The notes under the pieces: model-generated
Database searches by the model: none
Told to the model about the DNA's origin: nothing
The model's input: only the letters and a program-made list of their open reading frames with translations
Translations under genes and position numbers: made by a program
Shown here: positions 1 through 6,947 of the stretch, in pieces
How the letters are laid out: each line of letters opens with the position of its first letter
Numbering within the stretch: the stretch's first letter is position 1
Source of the DNA: an uncultured Clostridia bacterium
GTDB lineage: Bacteria; Bacillota; Clostridia; Oscillospirales; Acutalibacteraceae
Direction: 5' to 3'
Assembly (NCBI GenBank): GCA_937901145.1
Contig: CALCHE010000144.1
Span: 1-9,030, forward strand
DNA: 9,030 nucleotides

Positions 1-1
1 T

Positions 2-313
2 AGAACTAATGACCAAATTGAATCAGTAAAATATATATTAGATAGTTATCGTATTCCAAATATTACTTTTAAACGCGGTGGAAAGAGCTTTAATGAGTTG
101 GAAGAATTAGTCAATTCTGATGCAGTAAAAATTTTAACTATCCATACGGCAAAAGGACTTGAAGCTAATAATGTAATTGTTATTGGAGCAAATATGTGGA
201 AAGATGAAGAAATACGTTTAGCTTATGTAGCCGCTACGCGTGCAAGAAATAATTTATATTGGGTCTATCAAAAAAAAAGAAAAAATATTGAAATATTTTT
301 GAAAAAATGTTGA
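2..313 (+). CDS. C-terminal end of a UvrD/Rep-like SF1 helicase (5' partial)
   Basis: The reading frame is open from the left edge and ends at TGA 311-313, so only about 103 C-terminal codons are present. Visible helicase motifs are TIHTAKGLEANNVIVIG (motif V type) and, shortly after, YVAATRARNNLYW (motif VI, with the arginine used in ATP hydrolysis). These are characteristic of the second RecA-like domain of superfamily 1 helicases. The gap between the two motifs is only about a dozen residues, much shorter than in PcrA/UvrD and more like compact UvrD_C_2 proteins. The protein ends in a lysine-rich tail soon after motif VI. A TTG at 98 could be read as a start, but motif V lies just after it and the frame continues upstream, so I treat it as internal. 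Counted G+C over bases 1-300 is about 29%, clearly lower than the genes that follow, which suggests acquired DNA. The exact subfamily and function cannot be told from this fragment. Confidence 0.8.
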   Translation, partial: RTNDQIESVKYILDSYRIPNITFKRGGKSFNELEELVNSDAVKILTIHTAKGLEANNVIVIGANMWKDEEIRLAYVAATRARNNLYWVYQKKRKNIEIFLKKC

Positions 314-338
314 TTTTTCTTTTTATCTATGCTATACT
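310..338 (+). promoter_or_regulatory. Promoter of rpmE (sigma-70 type, extended -10)
   Basis: The -35 box TTGATT (310-315) and the -10 box TATACT (333-338) are 17 bp apart. A TG one base upstream of the -10 box (TGCTATACT) makes it an extended -10. The predicted start is near 345, giving a leader of about 39 nt before rpmE. The -35 box overlaps the stop codon of the helicase. Confidence 0.7.
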
Positions 339-383
339 ATCACCCGTTAATGTAATAATTATGCCCGAAAGAGGTGACAAATA

Positions 384-587
384 ATGAAAAACGGTATTCA
401 TCCCAACTACGAGGAGACACAGGTTAAGTGTGCTTGCGGTGCTGTAATCACAACAGGTTCAACAAAGAAGGATCTTCACGTTGATATCTGCTCAAACTGC
501 CATCCTTACTTCACAGGTAAGCAGAAGCTTGTTGATACAGGCGGACGTGTTGACAGATTCAATAAGCGTTTCAATCTCAGCAAATAA
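384..587 (+). CDS. rpmE: 50S ribosomal protein L31 (zinc-binding form)
   Basis: This 67-residue protein begins MKNGIHPNYEE and matches bacterial L31 in length and sequence. L31 is a late-assembling protein of the large ribosomal subunit that contributes to the bridge with the small subunit. Four cysteines at positions 16, 18, 36 and 39 (CAC and CSNC) form the zinc site, so this is the C+ (RpmE) form rather than the zinc-free RpmE2/YtiA paralogue. The ending GGRVDRFNKRFN is also typical. The ribosome binding site GAGGTGA (371-377) lies 6 nt before the ATG. The gene has its own promoter and a terminator about 20 nt after the stop, so it appears monocistronic. No Zur-type operator is obvious. 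Identification is secure. Confidence 0.97.
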   Translation: MKNGIHPNYEETQVKCACGAVITTGSTKKDLHVDICSNCHPYFTGKQKLVDTGGRVDRFNKRFNLSK

Positions 588-605
588 TTATCTTTTATGT
601 AAATC

Positions 606-645
606 AGACGATGCATTTTTTGTATCGTCTTATTTTCATTTTTAC
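606..645 (+). terminator. Rho-independent terminator after rpmE
   Basis: A 10-bp stem (606-615 with 621-630, one G-T wobble) closes a five-T loop and is followed by a T-rich run (631-643). It lies 18 nt after the rpmE stop codon. Confidence 0.85.
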
Positions 646-678
646 TCATAACGCAAAGTATTACCAAGGAGGTACACC

Positions 679-1299
679 GTGGCTGAATACCGTACGATAA
701 AAACTGAAAATAATGATGAATTCATCGTCAAAAAGTCCCGCTTTATCGGCTATGTAAAGCCTGTGAAAACACAGCAGGAGGCACTTGATTTCATCAGCAG
801 CATAAAATCAAAGCATTGGGATGCCACCCATAATGTTTATGCTTATGTTCTGCGTGAGGGCGGAGTGCGCCGCTTCAGCGATGACGGTGAGCCTCAGGGC
901 ACGGCGGGCATTCCCTGTCTGGACGTGCTTTTAAAGGAGGATGTGACCGACTGCTGTGTGGTAGTGACCCGTTATTTCGGCGGCATAATGCTGGGAGCAG
1001 GCGGTTTAGTCAGAGCATATTCTCACGGAGCCAAGATAGCTCTTGACTCAGGCGGAATTATAACTATGTCTCTGTGCAAGATAGTAAAAGCCACAGCTGA
1101 TTATAATTTTTACGGCAGACTCGTTCCTCTTATCTGCGAATGCGGTGGCATAGTCGAGGATACGGAGTTTACCGATAATGTCACCGTAACCTTCCGTATT
1201 CCCGAGGGTTTGCTCGACTCCTTCAGAGCGAAGCTTATCGATGTTTCGAACGGAAGATTTGACTGTCAGGTAACAGATGAAAAATTCTGTGAAATTTAA
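679..1299 (+). CDS. yigZ: YigZ/IMPACT family protein (UPF0029 plus DUF1949)
   Basis: This 206-residue protein has the full length usual for the family. The N-terminal UPF0029/IMPACT domain (about residues 1-125) shows the family signatures: KKSRFIGYV (18-26), HWDATHNVYAY (46-56), DDGEPQGTAGIP (68-79) and VTRYFGGIMLGAGGLVRAY (96-114). The C-terminal part (about 138-195) fits the DUF1949 ferredoxin-like domain. The eukaryotic relative IMPACT modulates Gcn1/Gcn2 signalling; the role of the bacterial protein is unsettled, with translation- or RNA-related functions suggested from its fold. The start is GTG at 679, supported by AAGGAGG (666-672) six bases upstream. I see no clear promoter between the rpmE terminator and this gene, so its transcription start is unresolved. 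It is followed after 61 bp by dgt. Family assignment is firm; the biochemical role is unknown. Confidence 0.93.
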   Translation: MAEYRTIKTENNDEFIVKKSRFIGYVKPVKTQQEALDFISSIKSKHWDATHNVYAYVLREGGVRRFSDDGEPQGTAGIPCLDVLLKEDVTDCCVVVTRYFGGIMLGAGGLVRAYSHGAKIALDSGGIITMSLCKIVKATADYNFYGRLVPLICECGGIVEDTEFTDNVTVTFRIPEGLLDSFRAKLIDVSNGRFDCQVTDEKFCEI

Positions 1300-1360
1300 T
1301 TTTAAAAATTTAGGGGAAAAAAGAAATTTTTTGCGTATATATATTTAAAGGGGTGATAAA

Positions 1361-2359
1361 ATGTCTCATATCAGACTCAGATCTCTGGAAAATGAAAGAA
1401 AAACTATTTCTCAGTATGGCTTTCTCTGTGAAAATACTCAGGGAAGACAGACTCCCGAGGAGGAATGTCCTGTAAGAACAGCCTTTCAGAGAGACAGAGA
1501 CAGGATAATTCACTGTCCTGCTTTCAGACGACTGAAGCATAAAACCCAGGTTTTTCTTGCTCCGGACAGCGCACACTACAGAACACGCCTTACCCATACT
1601 CTCGAGGTTTCACAGATAGCCCGCACCATAGCTATGGGTCTTTCTCTTAACGAAACTCTTACCGAGGCTATAGCGCTCGGACACGACCTGGGACACACAC
1701 CCTTCGGCCATGCAGGCGAAAGAGCACTTAATGAAATTTATCCCGGAGACTTCAAGCATTACGAGCAGAGCCTTCGAGTGGTGGATTTTTTAGAAAATAA
1801 AGGCAAGGGACTCAACCTTACCTACGAAGTAAGAAACGGCATTCTCTGTCACACGAGAGGCGAGGAGGCATCCACTCTCGAGGGCAGAATAGTAAAGCTT
1901 GCTGACAGAATAGCCTATATAAATCACGATATCGACGATGCGGTAAGAGGCGGCATCATAACTGAGGGAAACATTCCTGCTGAAGCCAGAAAAATTTTAG
2001 GCGAAACCAAAAGTCAGCGAATAAACACTCTCGTAGTGTCCGCTATCGAGAATACTAAAGATGAAATCGTTCTTGACCGCGATATACAGTCAGCCTTTGA
2101 TATGCTTCACGAATTTATGTTTGACAGGGTTTACACTAACCCTGCCTGTAAAAGTGAGGAAGGCAAGGCCATAAAGCTTATACAGGCACTTTACGAATTT
2201 TTCGTATCAAATCCCAATGAGCTGCCGAATGAATACATAACTATAGCCTGGCAGGAGGGCACTGAAAGAGCTGCCTGTGACTACATAGCAGGTATGACCG
2301 ACGATTATGTTCTTAAGGTCTACGGCGACTATTTCGTTCCTAAAGGCTGGAACTACTGA
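1361..2359 (+). CDS. dgt: Deoxyguanosinetriphosphate triphosphohydrolase-like protein (HD domain)
   Basis: This 332-residue HD-superfamily protein of the dGTPase family is expected to hydrolyse dGTP or other dNTPs to the deoxynucleoside and triphosphate. Visible signatures are HCPAFRRLKHKTQVF (51-65), RTRLTHTLEVSQIAR (74-88), the HD pair in ALGHDLGHTPFGHAGE (105-120) and KLADRIAY (179-186). Likely metal ligands are H79, H108, D109 and D182, all present, so the enzyme appears intact. The length fits the shorter Gram-positive type rather than the roughly 505-residue E. coli Dgt. The ATG is preceded by a strong site, AAGGGGTGAT (1348-1357 region). The gene lies upstream of dnaG and rpoD, an arrangement common in Clostridia, which links dNTP control with replication and transcription. 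Substrate range cannot be read from sequence, as several relatives prefer other dNTPs. A repeat element begins three bases after the stop. Confidence 0.93.
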   Translation: MSHIRLRSLENERKTISQYGFLCENTQGRQTPEEECPVRTAFQRDRDRIIHCPAFRRLKHKTQVFLAPDSAHYRTRLTHTLEVSQIARTIAMGLSLNETLTEAIALGHDLGHTPFGHAGERALNEIYPGDFKHYEQSLRVVDFLENKGKGLNLTYEVRNGILCHTRGEEASTLEGRIVKLADRIAYINHDIDDAVRGGIITEGNIPAEARKILGETKSQRINTLVVSAIENTKDEIVLDRDIQSAFDMLHEFMFDRVYTNPACKSEEGKAIKLIQALYEFFVSNPNELPNEYITIAWQEGTERAACDYIAGMTDDYVLKVYGDYFVPKGWNY

Positions 2360-2361
2360 TG

Positions 2362-2667
2362 AATGCAGAATGCAGAACGCAGAATTGCGTGTGAGATTTC
2401 ATAAAACAAGGAACGACACACCGCCGTTTTTACGGATAGATTTCCGTAGTGACACGGCTTGCGTGTCCGCAAATAAAAATAAAACTGCCCTCATCGTAGG
2501 GGCGGATATTATCCGCATGTTTTCACCGAACACTGACAACTATACATCAATATATAACCTGATACTTTACTTTTACTGCCTGAATTTCTGCGCGGTAAAT
2601 AATGTTAAAAAATAATGCGGTAAATCCGCGACTACAATTCTGCATTTTGCATTTTGCATTCTGCATT
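2362..2667 (+). repeat. Non-coding intergenic element bounded by inverted 7-bp-unit arrays
   Basis: The 330-bp gap between dgt and dnaG is almost entirely filled by this structured element. Its left end is three head-to-tail copies of AATGCAG (2362-2382, the third with one change) followed by AATTG (2383-2387). Its right end is the inverted counterpart: CAATT (2635-2639), then four copies of the reverse-complement unit, CTGCATT or TTGCATT (2640-2667). Inside are small palindromes: TACGGA...TCCGTA (2431-2448), GACACG...CGTGTC (2451-2467) and GCGGAT-ATT-ATCCGC (2502-2516). GTAGGGGCGG (2497-2506) is echoed inverted near CCGCGACTAC (2626-2635). No credible coding frame or transposase is seen. It is best read as a small non-autonomous or REP-like mobile repeat. 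The strand is nominal. Mobility is inferred from architecture alone. Confidence 0.75.
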
Positions 2668-2689
2668 TTAAAGAAAGGACGGTGTGATT

Positions 2690-4459
2690 ATGGCACAAAG
2701 ATTTTCCGATGAATTTCTCGCTGAGCTTCGTATGAGAAGCGACATCGAGCAGATAATATCATCATATACTCCTCTTAAGCGACGCGGTAAAAATCTTGTC
2801 GGTCTTTGTCCTTTTCATAATGAAAAGACACCTTCCTTCACGGTATATCCCGAAAGTCAGAGCTTTTTCTGCTTCGGCTGCGGAGCGGGCGGAGATGTAA
2901 CATCCTTTATCCGCCGTGCGGAAAATCTCGACTATACGGAAGCGGTAAGACTTTTATGCGACCGATGCGGTATGGTGATGCCCAGTGAGGGCTATGATAA
3001 CTCTTTGGCTGAAAAAAGAAAAAGAATGTACGAAATAAATAAAGAGGCAGCACGCTTTTTCAATACCTGTCTTTTCGAGGAGCAGGGGAAAGCCGGTCTC
3101 GATTATTATAAGGAGCGCGGTCTGAAAAAGGGCACCATAATCCGCTTCGGCTTAGGCTATGCTCCCGACGGATGGCGTAATCTTCTGACCTATATGCGAG
3201 GTAAGGGCTATAGCTATGAAGAGCTGTATGAGGCCAATCTTGCCAACAAAAGTGAGAAAAACGGTAAGGTCAGCTTTTACGATTCCTTCCGTAACAGAGT
3301 TATGGTTCCGATTATCGATGTCAGAGGTAATGTGGTTGCCTTCGGCGGACGTGTTCTCGACGACAGTAAGCCGAAATATATTAACTCCTCAGACACTCTT
3401 GTTTACAAAAAAAGCCTCGGTGTTTTCGGACTGAATATGGCCAAAAGCACCAAGGAAAAAAGTCTGATTTTAGTTGAAGGCTATATGGATGCCATCTCAC
3501 TGCATCAGGCAGGCTTTGATAATGTTATAGCCTGTCTCGGTACGGCACTGACGAGTGAAATGGCACACCTTCTGGCAAGATATACGGATGAGATTATTCT
3601 TTCCTACGATGCTGATGACGCAGGACAGAAGGCTACTGACAGAGCTATAGGCATCTTTTCATCCATCGGTATGAAGGTCAGGGTTATCCGTCTCGAGGGC
3701 GGTAAGGACCCGGACGAAATACTGAAAAAATTCGGTCCCGAGCGCTATCGCAGTCTTATCGACGGAGCGGCAAATGATATAGAATTTGAGCTTCTGAGAC
3801 TTCGTAAGGACTTCGACCTTACTACCAGTGACGGAAAAATGAAATATCTGGAAAAGGTCGCTGAGGTCTTAGCCAAAACAAGTGTAATTGCTCAGGATAT
3901 ATATACATCCCGTCTTTCCGAGGAGCTTAAGGTGGACAAAGCAAAAATCGCTGTTCGTATCGATCAGTTCCGACGACGGACTCAGAAAAAGGAGCAGGGC
4001 GAAAAATACAGAAAGATTCAGCAGGATGCTATGAGCCGTAACTCGAAGCTTGCTCTGAAAAACGATACCAACATAAGGGCGATAACTGCAGAGGAGCAGC
4101 TGCTCGGTGCCGTTTACCGTAATCCCGACTATTACAGGAGGATGAAGGGCGAGGTTACCGCAGAGGATTTCTCCGTAAAGGTTCACGGCAGAATATTTTC
4201 CCTTTTAGCGGAAAAAATAGATGAACACAGAAGTCTGGAGCTTACTTCGTTTTCACAGGAGCTTGCAGACGATGAAATGAACACCTTCGTGCAGATAATC
4301 AAAAAGAATGAGAGTCTCAGACACACCTTCAAATTCTGCGCTGACTGTGTTCAGGTGATGAGAGAAGAAAGTGCGAAAAGACTGCAGAATGTTTCTGCGG
4401 GAGCATTAAGCGACGAAGAGTTTCTTGCTCTGATAAAGCAGCAGAAAAAAGGCTTCTGA
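2690..4459 (+). CDS. dnaG: DNA primase
   Basis: This 589-residue DnaG synthesises RNA primers for the replication fork in partnership with the replicative helicase. The N-terminal zinc-binding CHC2 domain shows CPFHNEKTPSF with ligands C40, H43, C61 and C64. The primase core contains RNRVMVPIIDVRGNVVAFGGR (about 201-221). The Toprim motifs are VEGYMD (catalytic E263) and SYDADDAG (D307, D309). The region from about 440 onward is the more variable helicase-interaction domain, starting ITAEEQLLG. Length is normal and all key residues are present. I chose ATG 2690, since AAAGGA (2674-2679) lies 10 nt away. A GTG at 2684 is in frame and would add two residues, but would leave only 4 nt to the same site. 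It lies downstream of dgt across the repeat element and 39 bp upstream of rpoD, so it is probably co-transcribed with rpoD. Confidence 0.97.
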   Translation: MAQRFSDEFLAELRMRSDIEQIISSYTPLKRRGKNLVGLCPFHNEKTPSFTVYPESQSFFCFGCGAGGDVTSFIRRAENLDYTEAVRLLCDRCGMVMPSEGYDNSLAEKRKRMYEINKEAARFFNTCLFEEQGKAGLDYYKERGLKKGTIIRFGLGYAPDGWRNLLTYMRGKGYSYEELYEANLANKSEKNGKVSFYDSFRNRVMVPIIDVRGNVVAFGGRVLDDSKPKYINSSDTLVYKKSLGVFGLNMAKSTKEKSLILVEGYMDAISLHQAGFDNVIACLGTALTSEMAHLLARYTDEIILSYDADDAGQKATDRAIGIFSSIGMKVRVIRLEGGKDPDEILKKFGPERYRSLIDGAANDIEFELLRLRKDFDLTTSDGKMKYLEKVAEVLAKTSVIAQDIYTSRLSEELKVDKAKIAVRIDQFRRRTQKKEQGEKYRKIQQDAMSRNSKLALKNDTNIRAITAEEQLLGAVYRNPDYYRRMKGEVTAEDFSVKVHGRIFSLLAEKIDEHRSLELTSFSQELADDEMNTFVQIIKKNESLRHTFKFCADCVQVMREESAKRLQNVSAGALSDEEFLALIKQQKKGF

Positions 4460-4498
4460 GCCACATAACAAGGTATATAACAGAAAGGATATATAAAT

Positions 4499-5590
4499 AT
4501 GGACAATCAGGAAAAAAATTCATTAATCAAAGCGCTTATCGACAGAGGTATGGCTACAGGTAAGCTCAATTCCACAGACATTGACACCGTTCTCGTAGAG
4601 GCCGATGTGGATGTGGACGAAATGGAGAAGGTTTATTCGAAGCTTGAGGCAGCAGGCGTAGAAATCGTCGATGACCTCAGTGACGAAATTCTCGAAAATA
4701 TTTCCATTGACATTGACCTTCCGAAGGATTACGATAATTCTTCTATCGCTGCAGCCGACCCGAAAAGCGTTATCGATGACCCTGTAAAGGTATATCTTAA
4801 GGATATAGGCAGAGTGCCCCTTCTTTCTCCCGAGGAAGAGATAGATCTTGCTATCCGTATTTCAAATAACGATAAGGAAGCCAAGGAAATTCTTACCAAG
4901 GCAAACCTCCGTCTCGTTGTTTCTATAGCTAAAAGATATGTGGGCAGAGGTATGATGTTCCTCGACCTTATCCAGGAGGGTAACTTAGGTCTTATCAAGG
5001 CTGTAGACAAGTTCGACCACACCAAGGGCTTCAAGTTCTCTACCTATGCTACCTGGTGGATAAGACAGGCTATCACCCGTGCTATCGCAGATCAGGGCAG
5101 AACCATCCGTATTCCCGTTCATATGGTAGAAACCATCAATAAGGTTAAAAAGACAAGCAATATGCTTCTTCACCGTGACGGTAAGGATCCTTCACCTGAG
5201 GACATCGCAAAGGAGCTCGGCATGCAGACTGAGAAGGTCCGTGACATTCTCCGCATTTCTCAGGAGCCTGTTTCCCTCGAAACTCCCATCGGTGAAGAGG
5301 AGGACAGCCATCTTGGTGACTTCATCCCCGATGAGGATGCTCTTTCACCTGCCGATGCAGCTGCTATGACCTTCCTTAAGGCTAAGGTTAATGAGGTACT
5401 CGAAACTCTTACACCGAGAGAGGCAGAGGTTTTACGTCTTCGCTTCGGCCTTCGTGACGGCACACCTCAGACACTCGAAGAGGTTGGTAAGGCATTCAAT
5501 GTTACCAGAGAAAGAATCAGACAGATTGAAGCCAAGGCTCTCAGAAAGCTCCGTCATCCCTCCAGAAGCAAACATCTTAAGGATTTATAA
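4499..5590 (+). CDS. rpoD: RNA polymerase primary sigma factor (RpoD/SigA)
   Basis: This 363-residue housekeeping sigma factor directs RNA polymerase to -10/-35 promoters such as those seen in this window. A short acidic region 1.1 (about 1-85) precedes region 1.2 (DPVKVYLKDIGRVPLLS, 94-110). Region 2 has ANLRLVVSIAKRYVGRG (135-151), DLIQEGNLGLIKAVDKFD (156-173) and the -10-recognising, DNA-melting stretch FKFSTYATWWIRQAITRAI (178-196). Region 3 starts near RIPVHMVE (204-211). Region 4 includes LTPREAEVLRLRFGL (304-318) and the -35-binding helix VTRERIRQIEAKALRKLRHP (335-354). The length is close to B. subtilis SigA and lacks the large insertion of E. coli sigma-70. AAAGGA (4484-4489) lies 9 nt before the ATG. 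The close spacing after dnaG is the conserved macromolecular synthesis operon arrangement. Confidence 0.98.
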   Translation: MDNQEKNSLIKALIDRGMATGKLNSTDIDTVLVEADVDVDEMEKVYSKLEAAGVEIVDDLSDEILENISIDIDLPKDYDNSSIAAADPKSVIDDPVKVYLKDIGRVPLLSPEEEIDLAIRISNNDKEAKEILTKANLRLVVSIAKRYVGRGMMFLDLIQEGNLGLIKAVDKFDHTKGFKFSTYATWWIRQAITRAIADQGRTIRIPVHMVETINKVKKTSNMLLHRDGKDPSPEDIAKELGMQTEKVRDILRISQEPVSLETPIGEEEDSHLGDFIPDEDALSPADAAAMTFLKAKVNEVLETLTPREAEVLRLRFGLRDGTPQTLEEVGKAFNVTRERIRQIEAKALRKLRHPSRSKHLKDL

Positions 5591-5597
5591 TTCAATT

Positions 5598-5803
5598 ATA
5601 AGGGACTGTTGCAGTAAGCGCAGATTAAAAATAAAAACAAAAAAACAGGTGTGTTTAAGTTTGCAAATAACGTAAAACATATCTGTTTTGTTGTTATATG
5701 GAAAAAAGTGTTACATATAATAATTTTTGATTTTTTGGTCGTTTTTTCACCCTCTCGGAGTACCTATGTACGCCTTATGCATCTTACTGCAACAGTCTCT
5801 TGT
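5598..5803 (+). mobile_element. MITE-like element with 21-bp terminal inverted repeats
   Basis: This element occupies most of the 315-bp gap between rpoD and the hydrolase gene. The arms 5598-5618 and 5783-5803 are reverse complements at 19 of 21 positions, including a perfect 15-bp core GACTGTTGCAGTAAG (5604-5618) and its complement (5783-5797). The interior is AT-rich, has no convincing coding frame, and contains a second hairpin (5642-5689) that may be the rpoD terminator. Size, terminal repeats and lack of a transposase fit a miniature inverted-repeat element. The GACTGTTGCA-like ends resemble in style the ends of some transposase-bearing insertion sequences, but I cannot name the family. 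No clear target-site duplication is visible at the boundaries. The alternative is a long RNA stem-loop in the rpoD 3' region. The strand is nominal. Confidence 0.6.
5642..5695 (+). terminator. Probable rpoD terminator hairpin
   Basis: A 15-bp stem (5642-5656 with 5675-5689, two G-T wobbles) with an 18-nt loop is followed by a T-rich stretch (5686-5697). A-rich sequence lies before the stem, so the hairpin could act in either direction. It starts 51 nt after the rpoD stop, inside the inverted-repeat element. The long loop and interrupted T-tract lower confidence. Confidence 0.5.
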
Positions 5804-5843
5804 TGTGTTTCTTTGATGAGATTATTAAATTTTCTTGTTAGCA

Positions 5844-5872
5844 TTGACAACGTACAGGTAGATGGCTATAAT
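5844..5872 (+). promoter_or_regulatory. Perfect-consensus sigma-A promoter for the secreted hydrolase
   Basis: TTGACA (5844-5849) and TATAAT (5867-5872) are separated by exactly 17 bp, so both hexamers match consensus at all 12 positions. The predicted start is near 5879, giving an untranslated leader of about 27 nt. No operator palindrome is obvious around it. Promoter strength is inferred from the consensus match. Confidence 0.85.
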
Positions 5873-5905
5873 TATTAACAGAATATTAACTGAGGAGATT
5901 GAGCT

Positions 5906-6898
5906 ATGAAAAAGATAATTTCTCTTTTGCTTTCAGCACTTATTATTATGTCGCTTTCCGTGAGTGCCTCTGCAGTGTCGATTACACAGGGACCCGAAGC
6001 GTCGTTTGAAAAATTTGAGGACGGACAAAGTGTACTCGATTACGTTTATTTCTCACCGGTAAAGGATGAGAATGATGAAACCAAATATCCTCTCATTCTC
6101 TGGCTTCACGGAAATTCATCTGGTGAATATCCCCGTCATCAGCTTTACAACAGTGATATTTATAAGTTTTCTACCGATGAATTTCAGTCAAGATTTGTCG
6201 GTGCGGGAGGAGCATTTCTTCTTTTGCCCCGTGATCAGACAAACAGCATTAACCTTGCGTGGGATTTCGGAGTAGAAAAGGCTAAAAAGGTTCTCGACGA
6301 TTTTATTGAGGAATACGGAAAAAATATCGATTCCGACCGTATTTATGTAGGCGGTAACTCCATGGGCGGTAAGGGTACTTATAAAATAGCAGCGACGTAT
6401 CCCGAGATTTTTGCGGCTATTTTTCCCATTTCACCTGTTTACATTCCCACCAACACAGAGCTTAAAGCTCTTTCAAAGACTGCTGTCTGGGTATTCAATA
6501 ACAGTAACGATAATTACCCTCAGCTTTCAAATGCATCGGTAAAAACATACTTTTCTTATCTTAACAAGTATTCTGAAAATCCTCAGAATAACCGTTGGTC
6601 CAGCTTTTCCGCTTACTACGGAACAGGCGGAGGTCTTCAGACGGATGAGGTTCATAACACATGGACACCTGTGCTTAATGACCTGTTTATGGATGACGGC
6701 AGTGAGTACAAGGCTATGACTACTGTTGACGGTCAGGGTAACAGTGTAAATCTCACTTATCCCGAAGGCTTTATTACCTGGCTTTCATCTCAGACACTCA
6801 GCTCTGACACAGTGATATCCTTTAAAAATCCTTTCGCTAAAATAATTGATTTTTTCATCAGTATCATAAATGCAATAATCAGTATTTTCGGAGTATAA
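5906..6898 (+). CDS. Secreted alpha/beta-hydrolase (esterase/depolymerase-like) with hydrophobic C-terminal tail
   Basis: This 330-residue exported protein has a signal peptide: positive MKK, a hydrophobic core at about 4-19, and likely cleavage after SASA (A23). The alpha/beta-hydrolase fold is indicated by ILWLHGN (64-70, strand plus oxyanion HG) and the nucleophile elbow YVGGNSMGGKGTY (147-159) with S152 in G-N-S-M-G. H250 in EVHNTWTP is the probable catalytic histidine, with D202 (NSNDNYP) a candidate acid. The arrangement resembles secreted esterases and PHB-depolymerase/prolyl-oligopeptidase-like carboxylesterases of gut bacteria, with an ester (perhaps a plant-polymer acyl group) as plausible substrate; the exact one is not determinable. 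The last 24 residues (307-330) are hydrophobic and Ile/Phe-rich and may hold the protein at the membrane or surface. AGGAG (5893-5897) lies 8 nt before the ATG. A perfect promoter precedes it and a terminator follows, so it appears monocistronic. Confidence 0.85.
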   Translation: MKKIISLLLSALIIMSLSVSASAVSITQGPEASFEKFEDGQSVLDYVYFSPVKDENDETKYPLILWLHGNSSGEYPRHQLYNSDIYKFSTDEFQSRFVGAGGAFLLLPRDQTNSINLAWDFGVEKAKKVLDDFIEEYGKNIDSDRIYVGGNSMGGKGTYKIAATYPEIFAAIFPISPVYIPTNTELKALSKTAVWVFNNSNDNYPQLSNASVKTYFSYLNKYSENPQNNRWSSFSAYYGTGGGLQTDEVHNTWTPVLNDLFMDDGSEYKAMTTVDGQGNSVNLTYPEGFITWLSSQTLSSDTVISFKNPFAKIIDFFISIINAIISIFGV

Positions 6899-6907
6899 CA
6901 TAATTAT

Positions 6908-6935
6908 GCCGCAGAGTGAAATCTGCGGTGTTTTT
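6908..6935 (+). terminator. Rho-independent terminator after the hydrolase
   Basis: The 7-bp stem CCGCAGA/TCTGCGG (6909-6915 with 6922-6928) has a GTGAAA loop and is followed by TGTTTTT. It begins 10 nt after the stop codon and separates the hydrolase from the next promoter. Confidence 0.85.
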
Positions 6936-6947
6936 ATGTGAAAAATA

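Noticed and set aside
98..313. Complete small protein starting at TTG 98
   Set aside because: The same frame is open to the left edge, and helicase motifs V and VI need the rest of the protein, so this is the tail of a larger gene.
1310..1597. Minus-strand open frame over the dgt start
   Set aside because: It is a shadow of the dgt coding region, with no ribosome site and no family resemblance. The same applies to minus-strand frames inside dnaG and rpoD.
2362..2387. 7-bp tandem units considered as a CRISPR or satellite array
   Set aside because: Units are too short and have no spacers. They have an inverted counterpart 250 bp away, which fits a bounded repeat element instead.
2307..2615. 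102-codon open frame overlapping the end of dgt
   Set aside because: It is a different frame of dgt that continues into the repeat element. Most of it is translated repeat sequence, it has no ribosome site, and its protein has no recognisable motif.
5651..5878. 75-codon open frame between rpoD and the hydrolase
   Set aside because: It starts at TTG without a Shine-Dalgarno site, crosses the hairpin and the right inverted repeat, and overlaps the hydrolase promoter.
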